This document shows positions 1 to 5,455 of a stretch of 6,640 bases of DNA, piece after piece. The notes beneath the pieces are model-generated. The model ran no database searches and was not told the origin of the DNA. It saw only the letters and a program-made list of their open reading frames with translations. The stretch covers positions 1 through 6,640 of the forward strand of contig JAITHQ010000072.1 of NCBI GenBank assembly GCA_031279925.1. Reading direction: 5' to 3'. The DNA is from Treponema sp. GTDB lineage: Bacteria; Spirochaetota; Spirochaetia; Treponematales; Breznakiellaceae. Each line of letters starts with the position of its first letter. The stretch's first letter is position 1. The translations under genes were made by a program, and so were the position numbers.

Positions 1-391
1 GTTTTTGCTATAACCTTGAAACCTATCGGCAAACGTATCCGTTCCCCGTCCCTTTCCGTTACGTAAAAAGCTGTCGGCAGGTTTATGCCTTTTACCGTCC
101 CTCCCGTTTTGTGATCATACTACCATGAAACTATTTCGTTCTCATCCAGGTACGGCTTCGATATTACCGTATCATCAAATAGCAGGCAGGCTTCCTCTTG
201 TTCGTATGTCCTTACCGCTTTGTTGACTTTCTTCCACAGTCCCTTTTCGTCAAATGTTCCGTCGATAAAAATCTGGTGATTGCATCATGGCTTACCGCTC
301 CGCCCAAAAGATTTGATAAACCCGTTGCCGTTGTCTGTCCATTGCTGTACAACAAATAATCGCTGTATATGTCTATTAGTTCCCTTCCCAT
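1..391 (-). pseudogene. Broken DDE transposase, IS4/IS701-like, N-terminal part
   Basis: Read from the ATG at 391 leftwards, the protein begins MGRELIDIYSDYLLYSNGQT and continues TTATGLSNLLGG then VSHDAITRF. This is the N-terminal pattern of a DDE transposase group in which 'QTTATGLS..L.G..SHD.ITRFL' is conserved. The original frame ends early at 212-214 (59 residues). Homology continues in another frame after a single frameshift near 261-271, beside a run of five A on the plus strand: IDGTFDEKGLWKKVNKAVR, then LLFDDTVISKPYLDENEIVSW. The Asp of LLFDDT is the expected first catalytic Asp. An in-frame TAG follows at 120-122, and then YDHKTGGTVKGINL runs to the window edge. With two inactivating lesions it cannot make an intact transposase. 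The family name is from motif memory, so IS4 versus IS701 is uncertain. No terminal repeat or target duplication could be located. Confidence 0.8.
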
Positions 392-548
392 GATATTATC
401 TTAACACTTTCCTTCCTTTTGCGTAACATGAGTTATAAATAAACACAAATTGAAAACAGGCAATAGAAAGTAACAGGAATTATAATAATTGTACTTTTTC
501 CGCGGCTGCGTTATACGCAATTTACCCGTACTCTATGATTTCGTGGTG

Positions 549-600
549 TTTTAAAAAGTATGATGATGTCAAATGATGCCATATCCATCATATTTTAAAA
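549..600. repeat. AT-rich imperfect inverted repeat
   Basis: The left arm is TTTTAAAA, AG, TATGATG (549-565). The right arm is CATCATA followed by TTTTAAAA (586-600). The arms match over 15 bp apart from a 2-base bulge in the left arm, and are separated by 20 bases. It could be a relic of a mobile element end or a protein-binding site. Nothing in the sequence decides between these. Confidence 0.55.
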
Positions 601-686
601 TACCTCCGTTCACCGGACTCGTTCAGCAGCCGTTCTGTTATTTGCAGCGGTTTGCCGGCCCGGACAGGGAGTCCTGTTATTTGCTA

Positions 687-701
687 TAAAACGCCGTTTT
701 A
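687..701 (-). terminator. Possible weak hairpin terminator after the rsmA operon
   Basis: TAAAACG and CGTTTTA flank a single C, forming a near-perfect palindrome 4 bases past the stop codon of the gene ending at 706. Read on the minus strand, the second arm carries TTTTATA. The loop is too tight and the stem too AT-rich for a confident intrinsic terminator, so this is a weak call based mainly on position. Confidence 0.3.
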
Positions 702-705
702 AGGT

Positions 706-1275
706 TCAGGGCGCGGCTGGTTTAAGTGGTTCCGTTTCGGCTTTGCTTTCCGCCTGGCCTTCCTCAGCCGCCGGTTCTTCGGGCCAGGGTTTCCTGGTAA
801 TGATCGCAGTCCCAACAGGCAGGGCCTCGGCCCGCTGCCGCGCCTTGTGCCGCTTAATCTGAACAATAACCAAATCGGCAAGGGCTACCGCAACGGATAT
901 ACTTGCGGCGATAATCATTGTTGTTTCCTGATCCCGGCTGCTCATATTCACCGCGCCGGCGGATTTAAGCGGCCAGGGGGCATAACGCCGTCCGGCATCG
1001 CTCCAGTCCATGCCGTTGGCGTCAACCCAGCGCTTGGTATCCATGGCAAACGTTGCGGTAAGCATGGCAAAGGGAAACGAACCAAAGGCGACTATTTCAA
1101 AGCGGCGAACGTCCTTTGTCCATTGAGGAAAATCCGAAGTGTCAAAACCAACCGTAACCTGCGGCGCAGCGCCGGAAACAGTTTGGGCGGCGGCACGGCA
1201 GGCGGGGATTGCCAGCATCAGAATCACGCAGGCCAGAAATGGCAGAGCGGCGGCGTTTTGCTTGCGTTTCTTCAT
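706..1275 (-). CDS. Unknown membrane-anchored or exported protein, downstream of yggS
   Basis: This 189-residue protein is not a family I can name. It begins MKKRK, then a hydrophobic stretch (about residues 9-30) with ILMLAIPAC. It is either a signal peptide or a relaxed spirochaetal lipobox with Cys26. The middle has a distinctive block, WTKDVRRFEIVAFGSFPF (52-69), followed by a moderately hydrophobic run and a Trp-rich segment. A clear membrane segment lies at about 119-140, followed at once by the basic patch KRHKARQR. The last 30 residues are rich in Pro, Glu and Ala. A TTG at 1278 would add one residue, but the ATG at 1275-1273 shares its A with the upstream yggS stop (TGATG), and GGGGA lies about 9 bases upstream, so translation is probably coupled to yggS. 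The protein is likely exposed at the inner membrane. Function is unknown. Confidence 0.8.
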   Translation of the reverse strand: MKKRKQNAAALPFLACVILMLAIPACRAAAQTVSGAAPQVTVGFDTSDFPQWTKDVRRFEIVAFGSFPFAMLTATFAMDTKRWVDANGMDWSDAGRRYAPWPLKSAGAVNMSSRDQETTMIIAASISVAVALADLVIVQIKRHKARQRAEALPVGTAIITRKPWPEEPAAEEGQAESKAETEPLKPAAP

Positions 1276-1976
1276 CAAACTCGTTCCCCAAAAATCGCGC
1301 TGCCTATTCGCAGCAATGTTGATCCTTCTTCAACGGCGATTTCAAAATCGCCGGACATGCCCATAGAAAGACAATCCCAGCCGCCCCCGGCAGGCCGGGG
1401 AAACCGTTGCTCCAGTTCCCGCCGCGCCTGCGCCAGCTGCCTGAACGAAGCGCGAACCGGCCCTTCTTCGCGGGTGTTGGGGGCCATGGTCATAAGCCCA
1501 GCCGCCCGCAGAGACGGACAGCCAAGGGTTAGTTCAGCCGCCCGGAAAAGTTCATCAAGACCCTTAAAGCCGCTTTTTGATTCTTCGCCGGTATGAAGTT
1601 CCAGCAACACCGGCAGGGGCCGCCCCCGCGCCGCAGCGTGTTTTTCCAGTTCCACGATAAGGGACTCCCTGTCCACCGATTGCACACAGTCAAAAAACAG
1701 AGCCGCAGCCTTTGCCTTGTTCCGCTGAAGCGAACCGATTAAGTGTACTTCAAGGCCCGGATGGGCTTCCCGAAACCCTTCAAACTTGGCGGTCCCTTCC
1801 TGCACCCTGTTTTCTCCAAAGCAGCGGATTCCCGCTTCCCATGCTTCCAGAACGGCTTCACGCGGGTAAAACTTCGATACCGCCATAAGGGTAATCTCCT
1901 CCCGCTTCCTGCCGGAAACCGCGCAGGACCGCTGTATCCCTTCTTCAATACGTGCAATATTACCGGCGATTAACAT
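1275..1976 (-). CDS. yggS: YggS/PLPBP family pyridoxal 5'-phosphate homeostasis protein
   Basis: This is a cytosolic PLP-binding protein of the alanine-racemase-fold YggS (COG0325) family. The family buffers free PLP and affects amino-acid and vitamin B6 balance without a known catalytic reaction. Visible marks from the chosen start are LMAVSKFYP with the PLP Schiff-base Lys35, GENRVQE (54-60), HLIGSLQRNK (78-87), GLMTMAP (160-166) and the C-terminal phosphate-binding block beginning SMGMSGDFEIAVEEGST (204 onward). The length is 233 residues, normal for the family. The frame is open further upstream (to 2039), but the ATG at 1976 gives the family-typical N-terminus MLIAGNIARIEEGI. This start lies inside the last 17 bases of rsmA, with AAGG touching the ATG, so expression probably depends on coupling to rsmA. 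HTGEESKSGF replaces the more usual 'N...E..K.G' strand, a mild divergence. Confidence 0.95.
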   Translation of the reverse strand: MLIAGNIARIEEGIQRSCAVSGRKREEITLMAVSKFYPREAVLEAWEAGIRCFGENRVQEGTAKFEGFREAHPGLEVHLIGSLQRNKAKAAALFFDCVQSVDRESLIVELEKHAAARGRPLPVLLELHTGEESKSGFKGLDELFRAAELTLGCPSLRAAGLMTMAPNTREEGPVRASFRQLAQARRELEQRFPRPAGGGWDCLSMGMSGDFEIAVEEGSTLLRIGSAIFGERV

Positions 1977-2847
1977 CCTTGCTTTTATTTTCCATATCTT
2001 CAATGGTCTGTGCAAGGGCCGCAAAGTCCTCCAGCACAAGAGTCTCCGCCCGCGCTTCTCCCTTTATGCCGTTTGCCGCCAGGACGCCTGCGGCAAGTTC
2101 CCCCGGCTCGCCGAGGCAGGCTGTACGGGACGCAATAAAAGCCGCCAGATTGTTTTTGATCATTTTCCGGCGGGAGGCAAAAAGCCGCCGTACCAGGGGA
2201 TACAGGGCGGAGGGGTAGGAACCGGGGCTAATGTCCGCACGGCGTTCCAGCAGAACCCCCTGCGAATCCACATTGGGACGGGGATAGAACGAAGCGCCCC
2301 GTATCACCATAAGGGGCCGTACCGTATAAACCGAGGAGCACAGCAGCGAAAAAGAAGAATAATCGGCGGAACCGGGCCGGGCCGTCATGCGCAAGGCAAC
2401 TTCCCGCTGCACGGTAACCGCCATGCGGGTAAAAAGCCGGCCCCGTTCGATAAAATTCGCAAGCAGCGCGGCGGCTATATTGTAAGGCAGGTTCCCCAAA
2501 AGGTAAGGGGCGGCGGGCTGCTCCATCCAGGTCTTCATTACATCGCCCTGGACCAGGGTAAAACCCTGCCGCATACCGAACAGTTCCCGCATAACACTGG
2601 CAAAGCCCGGATCGATTTCAAAGACCCGGACCAGAAACCCCTTTTCAAGCAAAAGGCCGGTCATGGCCCCCAGGCCGCCGCCAACCTCCCACACTTCCGC
2701 GCCGGCCTCCGCGCCCAGCGCGTCAACCAGCGCCTGCCGGACGCCGCTATTAATAAGAAAATTCTGCCCGTATTTTTTCCGCATCCCAAGACCTGCCTGT
2801 TCCAGAAAGGCCCGCAGCTGGGAGGCTGAGTTATAGTTCAGTTCCAT
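1960..2847 (-). CDS. rsmA: 16S rRNA (adenine(1518)-N6/adenine(1519)-N6)-dimethyltransferase RsmA (KsgA)
   Basis: The enzyme dimethylates two adjacent adenosines in the 3'-terminal helix 45 loop of 16S rRNA using S-adenosylmethionine, late in 30S subunit maturation. Loss of it gives kasugamycin resistance in other bacteria. The 295-residue protein shows the family order: KKYGQNFL (24-31), SAM motif I EVGGGLG (54-60), acidic FEID (76-79), GDV (101-103), catalytic motif IV NLPYNI (119-124), VQREVALRMTARPGS (146-160), DYSSFS (162-167) and FYPRPNVDS (187-195). A C-terminal helical domain follows. The start at 2847 gives MELNYNSASQLRAFLEQAGL, as expected in spirochaetal RsmA. AGGA is only one base from the ATG, which is unusually close. 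It is the first gene of the rsmA-yggS-unknown operon and appears intact. Confidence 0.97.
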   Translation of the reverse strand: MELNYNSASQLRAFLEQAGLGMRKKYGQNFLINSGVRQALVDALGAEAGAEVWEVGGGLGAMTGLLLEKGFLVRVFEIDPGFASVMRELFGMRQGFTLVQGDVMKTWMEQPAAPYLLGNLPYNIAAALLANFIERGRLFTRMAVTVQREVALRMTARPGSADYSSFSLLCSSVYTVRPLMVIRGASFYPRPNVDSQGVLLERRADISPGSYPSALYPLVRRLFASRRKMIKNNLAAFIASRTACLGEPGELAAGVLAANGIKGEARAETLVLEDFAALAQTIEDMENKSKDVNRR

Positions 2848-2858
2848 ATCCTATTAAC

Positions 2859-2867
2859 AGTATAACA
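2859..2867 (-). promoter_or_regulatory. Extended -10 promoter for the rsmA operon
   Basis: On the minus strand TGTTATACT fits the extended -10 consensus TGnTATAAT at five of the six hexamer positions. No good -35 box is seen (CTTTTC or TTTTCG at the right distance), which is common for extended -10 promoters. With a start site about 7 bases downstream, near 2852, the leader before the rsmA ATG would be only about 5 bases. The location in the 74-bp gap after birA suggests rsmA is transcribed separately from birA, although read-through cannot be excluded. Confidence 0.55.
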
Positions 2868-2921
2868 TACCGGCCCAATCCGAAAAGGCGGCATGACTTT
2901 CAGTAAAGGCAAACCGGTTCT

Positions 2922-3689
2922 TTAGTACACCCGCAGCTCGCCGGTAACAAAAGAACGCTCACGGTTTTCGCCGTTTGGCGTAATCAAAAGCTCGCCCAGC
3001 GGACCAATGCCGGCAAGCCTGCCTTCCACCAGGCGCTCCGAACCGGCTGCCCCCTCGGCAAAACAAACCGCCTCGCCCCTTTTGTACAAACGCCGTTCAA
3101 GCCGGCCTTGCCAGTCCGCCGCCGGCCCTTCAATTTCTCCGCGCAAACGGGCAAGAATTTTTTCCAGCAGGGAAAACCGCCCCTCTTGCGCAATGGAGAT
3201 TCCGGCGGCAAGGGCAATGCTGGTCGCCTTGCCGCGCAGAAAAACGGGAAACTCCATCTGCGCCACATTAACTCCAATACCAATAAACACAAGACCGCCT
3301 GAAGCTTCGGTTAAAATTCCAGCCGCTTTTTTTTCGCCAATCATTATGTCATTGGGCCATTTGATCATCACCGTGCCTGCAAGAACGGGGGCAAAATCTT
3401 CAAAGGCAAGGGCAAGGGCAAGACCGGTCCGCAGGGTAAGCGCGGATGGAATTGCCTCAAGGCACGGGTAGCGCAGCAAGACGGTAAACGGAAGACTCAT
3501 TTCCCTTTCCATATTCCAGGCGCGTTCCCTCATGCGGCCCCGGCCCGCCTCCTGAAAACCGGCGGCAATAACCGATCCGTGTACTTCGCCCCTGTCCGCA
3601 AGAACACGGGCAATGTCCATGGTGCTGCCCACCGTTTCCTCGTAAAACACCGGCGCGCCAAACGAATTGCAAATGGCAAGAGACCTCAT
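2922..3689 (-). CDS. birA: Biotin--[acetyl-CoA-carboxylase] ligase, without DNA-binding domain
   Basis: The enzyme activates biotin with ATP to biotinyl-5'-AMP and transfers it to the carrier Lys of biotin-dependent carboxylases or decarboxylases in the cytosol. Visible motifs are GSTMD (21-25), the biotinyl-AMP loop QEAGRGRMRERAW (46-58), KWPNDIM (110-116), KKAAGILTE (120-128, with the Lys equivalent to E. coli Lys183) and GIGVNV (137-142). A small C-terminal beta domain covers about 205-255. At 255 residues it lacks the roughly 60-residue N-terminal winged helix of E. coli BirA, so it should not itself repress biotin genes. In the loop, the Gly of the common GRGR..GR.W pattern reads Glu (GRGRMRERAW). 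The start at 3689 has no Shine-Dalgarno but lies 5 bases after a TATAAA box. It is divergent from thrH. Confidence 0.93.
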   Translation of the reverse strand: MRSLAICNSFGAPVFYEETVGSTMDIARVLADRGEVHGSVIAAGFQEAGRGRMRERAWNMEREMSLPFTVLLRYPCLEAIPSALTLRTGLALALAFEDFAPVLAGTVMIKWPNDIMIGEKKAAGILTEASGGLVFIGIGVNVAQMEFPVFLRGKATSIALAAGISIAQEGRFSLLEKILARLRGEIEGPAADWQGRLERRLYKRGEAVCFAEGAAGSERLVEGRLAGIGPLGELLITPNGENRERSFVTGELRVY

Positions 3690-3707
3690 GCTTATTTATA
3701 GCATGAG
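3685..3707. promoter_or_regulatory. Dyad over the birA start codon; operator-like
   Basis: CTCATGCT and AGCATGAG form perfect 8-bp arms around the 7-base AT spacer TATTTAT. The left arm contains the birA start codon and the spacer contains most of its -10 box. A further ATGCTT lies at 3718-3723. A dimeric regulator bound here would block birA transcription. Alternatively the sequence could fold at the mRNA 5' end if transcription starts further upstream. Confidence 0.45.
3695..3703 (-). promoter_or_regulatory. Extended -10 promoter of birA, leaderless spacing
   Basis: The minus strand reads TGCTATAAA, an extended -10 (TGn plus five of six hexamer matches). The birA ATG begins 5 bases beyond the hexamer, about where transcription would start. 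Together with the absence of a Shine-Dalgarno this suggests leaderless mRNA. No clear -35 box is present. Confidence 0.45.
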
Positions 3708-3708
3708 C

Positions 3709-3737
3709 TTGTATATTATGCTTCCCCGTGCTAGGGT
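3709..3737 (+). promoter_or_regulatory. Candidate thrH promoter and ribosome binding site region
   Basis: TTGTAT (3709-3714), a 17-base spacer and TGC-TAGGGT (3729-3737) could form a promoter whose start would be close to the thrH ATG. Alternatively TATATT or TATTAT (about 3712-3719) is the -10 and AGGG (3733-3736 region) is the Shine-Dalgarno, 7 bases before the ATG. The second reading gives a normal short leader and is slightly preferred. Confidence 0.35.
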
Positions 3738-3743
3738 ATTGAC

Positions 3744-4346
3744 ATGCACATGGTATGCCTTGATCTTGAAGGGGTACTGACCCCCGAAATATGGATCGCC
3801 TTTTCCGAAGCAGCGGGAATACCTGAATTACGGCGGACCACCAGGGACGAACCGGACTACGACAAGCTGATGCGCTACCGGCTGGGCCTGATTGCCAAAC
3901 ACAACTTGCACCTAACAGACATCCAGCGCGTCATAGCCGGCATGGATCCGCTGCCCGGGGCAGTTGAATTCACCCTCGCCCTGCGAGAACGGACCCAATT
4001 GGTAATCCTTTCCGACACATTTGAACAATTTGCCGCGCCCCTTATGAAAAAACTTTCCTACCCCACCCTGTTCTGCAACAGCCTGGTTGCCGGCGCCGGC
4101 GGGGCCATTACCGGTTACCGGCTGCGGCAGGAAAACGGCAAACGCGAAGCGGTAAAAGCGTTCAAGTCACTGAATATGCGTGTTTTTGCGGCGGGGGATT
4201 CCTTTAACGACCTGGCCATGATCCGCGAAGCGGACGGCGGCTGCCTGTTCCGCGCCCCCCAGTCGATCCGCGATGACTGCGCCGGTATTGCCTGCGTGGA
4301 TTCCTACGAAGACCTGCTTGTAAAGATAGACCGTTTCTTGGGGTAG
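3744..4346 (+). CDS. thrH: ThrH-type HAD phosphoserine phosphatase / phosphoserine:homoserine phosphotransferase
   Basis: The protein belongs to the haloacid dehalogenase superfamily, ThrH branch. In Pseudomonas the homologue hydrolyses phosphoserine and can pass the phosphoryl group to homoserine, touching serine and threonine synthesis. The 200-residue length matches the family (about 205). Visible motifs are CLDLEGVLTPEIWIAF (5-20; nucleophile Asp7 and Glu9 in the ThrH-specific DLEG form), TTRDEPDYDKLM (32-43), VILSDTFEQF (87-96, motif II Ser90), LRQENGKR (127-134) with the likely motif III Lys, and GDSFND (151-156, metal-binding Asp152 and Asp156). All key residues are present. The start at 3744 has AGGG upstream; an ATG at 3750 would remove two residues. 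It stands alone on its strand with its own terminator. Whether the main role here is phosphatase or transferase cannot be read from sequence. Confidence 0.93.
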   Translation: MHMVCLDLEGVLTPEIWIAFSEAAGIPELRRTTRDEPDYDKLMRYRLGLIAKHNLHLTDIQRVIAGMDPLPGAVEFTLALRERTQLVILSDTFEQFAAPLMKKLSYPTLFCNSLVAGAGGAITGYRLRQENGKREAVKAFKSLNMRVFAAGDSFNDLAMIREADGGCLFRAPQSIRDDCAGIACVDSYEDLLVKIDRFLG

Positions 4347-4384
4347 CAGCCTCCCTCTCAAAACATCAGAAAGGGGGGCTGTTT
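4347..4384 (+). terminator. Intrinsic terminator of thrH
   Basis: Directly after the thrH stop, CAGCCTCCCT (4347-4356) pairs with AGGGGGGCTG (4372-4381) as a 10-bp stem with one G-T pair and a 15-base loop. A short TTT follows. The T tract is short, so efficiency is uncertain. Confidence 0.7.
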
Positions 4385-4430
4385 CCATACCGGCATTGTT
4401 AAGCGCCGCCTGAACTGTCCGCCCCCCTTA

Positions 4431-4559
4431 GAGCCTGTTCAAATTGTGGTTTTTTGCGGTCTATTGACCGCAAAAAACCCGATTTTCGGGCTCTTTTGGA
4501 GCCTGCAAGGTAAAATTTTAGCGTTTGCAACGCCAAAATTCCAGATTTTGAACAGGCTC
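4431..4559. mobile_element. 129-bp miniature inverted-repeat element (MITE-like) with TTA duplication
   Basis: The ends are perfect 13-bp inverted repeats: GAGCCTGTTCAAA (4431-4443) and TTTGAACAGGCTC (4547-4559). TTA flanks both sides directly (4428-4430 and 4560-4562), as expected for a 3-bp target duplication. Inside are a perfect 14-bp stem GGTTTTTTGCGGTC with loop TATT (4448-4479), a small stem CCCGA-TTT-TCGGG (4478-4490), and a third stem with GCGTT-TGC-AACGC at its core (4514-4540, one mismatch). There is no room for a transposase, so movement would need one supplied by a full-size element. GAG-starting ends with a TNA duplication suggest an IS5-related mobiliser, a tentative link. It sits between convergent genes and disrupts neither. 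Confidence 0.82.
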
Positions 4560-4566
4560 TTATTAC

Positions 4567-4587
4567 GGCGCAGCCACTGTCTGCGCC
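4567..4587. repeat. Short GC hairpin beside the miniature element
   Basis: GGCGCAG (4567-4573) and CTGCGCC (4581-4587) form a perfect 7-bp stem with a 7-base loop. No T run follows on either strand, so it is not an obvious terminator. The motif GGCGCAGCC recurs at 4630-4638. Confidence 0.4.
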
Positions 4588-4643
4588 TATCCCCCTGCCA
4601 CAGAAATCGTTATGCGTCATAATGAACGCGGCGCAGCCGGGCA

Positions 4644-4680
4644 GCCCAAAAGACACTGCCGCTTTAGTTTCCGCGGCAGT
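4644..4680 (-). terminator. Intrinsic terminator of the lipoprotein gene
   Basis: On the minus strand ACTGCCGC (4680-4673) pairs with GCGGCAGT (4662-4655) around a 10-base loop. TCTTTT follows the stem. The hairpin begins 7 bases after the stop codon at 4688, so it should end transcription of the two-gene envelope operon. Confidence 0.75.
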
Positions 4681-4687
4681 AATCATA

Positions 4688-5389
4688 TTATTCGGCGCTG
4701 CTGATGCCGCCAATGGCGGCGGCTTCTTTCATGGCTGTTTGAACATCGGTCTTTAGTTCCTGCTGCTCTTTCGTGGCGGCGGCGACTTTCCCCATTGCCT
4801 GGGCAACCTGATAGTCAAGATCATCCTGCGATATCGAGTAAACCACATAATAGTAATACTGTTCCGTATCGGTTCCCTTGCTATGATCGATTGTCCGCAG
4901 TTTTATCCAGTAGTCCATTTCTTTCGCAAGACCGTTGATTTCGGTTTTGGAAAACGTTCCGACAATCTCCTGCAGCAGATTCCGGTTCTCCGGGGTATCC
5001 TTACTGCCCAATTGCGTACCGCCGAACTTTGCGCTTACAAAAGTACTAATCCGGCGGGCAACCGCCGCCTGCATGTTGAAGTTGTTCACCCAGGAACGCA
5101 GCAAGTCCAGGTTCTGACCGGTTCCGTAATCCACCATAGGGATTTTTCCCTTGAATTGGGGAAGCTGCGATATACGTTGATAGTCATCGTCTACGGCGGC
5201 CTCTACCCAGACGGGAACCTCTGAACCAATGGCGGCCCCCTTGTAGTCAAGGCGGACGCGCTCAATGGCCGCAGGCTTTTGCGGGGCGGGGTCGGCGGAA
5301 CCGGGGCCGACACCGGCAGCCGGTTTTGACGTTGCGCAGGCCGCAAAGGCCAGCGCCGCTGTCAACAGGACAAACAGTTTCTTTTTCAT
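4688..5389 (-). CDS. Putative outer-envelope lipoprotein of unknown function
   Basis: This 233-residue protein has a lipoprotein signal: MKKK, a hydrophobic core LFVLLTAALAFA, and a lipobox with acceptor Cys18 (FAAC|AT). A low-complexity Pro/Ala/Gly linker (about 22-41) should hold the domain off the membrane. The folded part contains VPVWVEAAVDDDY (58-70), a helical RSWVNNFNMQAAVARRISTFV block (98-118), MDYWIKL (158-164) and EQYYYYVVYSISQDDLDYQVAQAM (176-199). The tail is a charged, Lys- and Glu-rich helix. The pattern of an Ala-rich helix followed by a Tyr-rich strand recalls spirochaetal LPP20-like proteins, but I cannot assign a family firmly. GAGGAG, 8 bases before the ATG, is a strong Shine-Dalgarno. 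It lies 66 bases downstream of the LPP20-like gene on the same strand, so the two are probably co-transcribed. Confidence 0.85.
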   Translation of the reverse strand: MKKKLFVLLTAALAFAACATSKPAAGVGPGSADPAPQKPAAIERVRLDYKGAAIGSEVPVWVEAAVDDDYQRISQLPQFKGKIPMVDYGTGQNLDLLRSWVNNFNMQAAVARRISTFVSAKFGGTQLGSKDTPENRNLLQEIVGTFSKTEINGLAKEMDYWIKLRTIDHSKGTDTEQYYYYVVYSISQDDLDYQVAQAMGKVAAATKEQQELKTDVQTAMKEAAAIGGISSAE

Positions 5390-5412
5390 CTTTTCACTCC
5401 TCTCTTGTGTTT

Positions 5413-5453
5413 CCGGCGCGCACTACGCCGGTTGTATGGGCGGCCAGGCCGCC
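5413..5453 (-). other. Two GC hairpins in the gap between the envelope genes
   Basis: GGCGGCC and GGCCGCC around a single base (5439-5453), and CCGGCG and CGCCGG around CGCACTA (5413-5431), lie one after the other in the 66-bp gap. Neither is followed by a T run, so full termination is unlikely. They could protect an mRNA end or lower read-through between the two genes. Confidence 0.4.
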
Positions 5454-5455
5454 TT

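Larger units (their letters stand above)
392..705. other. Gene-free AT-rich stretch between transposase relic and operon end
   Basis: No credible gene was found on either strand. The stretch is AT-richer than the genes to its right. It contains an imperfect inverted repeat (549-600), an 11-bp direct repeat CTGTTATTTGC (635-645 and 674-684) and a tight palindrome just beyond the last gene of the operon (687-701). It probably includes the upstream end of the degraded insertion sequence, but no insertion boundary can be drawn. Confidence 0.6.

Noticed and set aside
511..591. Minus-strand 26-codon ORF preceded by GGAGG
   Set aside because: GGAGG is about 11 bases from the ATG and the start lies inside the inverted repeat. 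The peptide is very short, with no recognisable features or coding bias, so there is not enough to call a gene.
1..705. CRISPR array or phage attachment site near the left edge
   Set aside because: There are no regularly spaced repeats, only one 11-bp direct repeat pair, and no tRNA or integrase sequence.
847..1596. Plus-strand open frame of 249 codons across the yggS/unknown-gene junction
   Set aside because: It is antisense to two better-supported genes, one with clear YggS motifs. Its composition (scattered Cys, Pro, Arg, Ser) is typical of a shadow frame in GC-rich DNA.
3007..3471. Plus-strand open frame of 154 codons inside birA
   Set aside because: It is antisense to a gene with full biotin-ligase motifs, has no plausible Shine-Dalgarno, and its low-complexity Ala/Pro/Arg translation matches nothing recognisable.
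4448..4479. Strong 14-bp stem as a bidirectional intrinsic terminator
   Set aside because: On both strands the T run is on the 5' side of the GC stem and an A run follows it, so the needed 3' U tract is absent. It is better explained as part of the miniature element.
4399..4713. Minus-strand open frame of 104 codons in the thrH/lipoprotein gap
   Set aside because: It runs straight through the lipoprotein terminator and the miniature element, and overlaps the end of the lipoprotein gene. The translation is an accident of these repeats.
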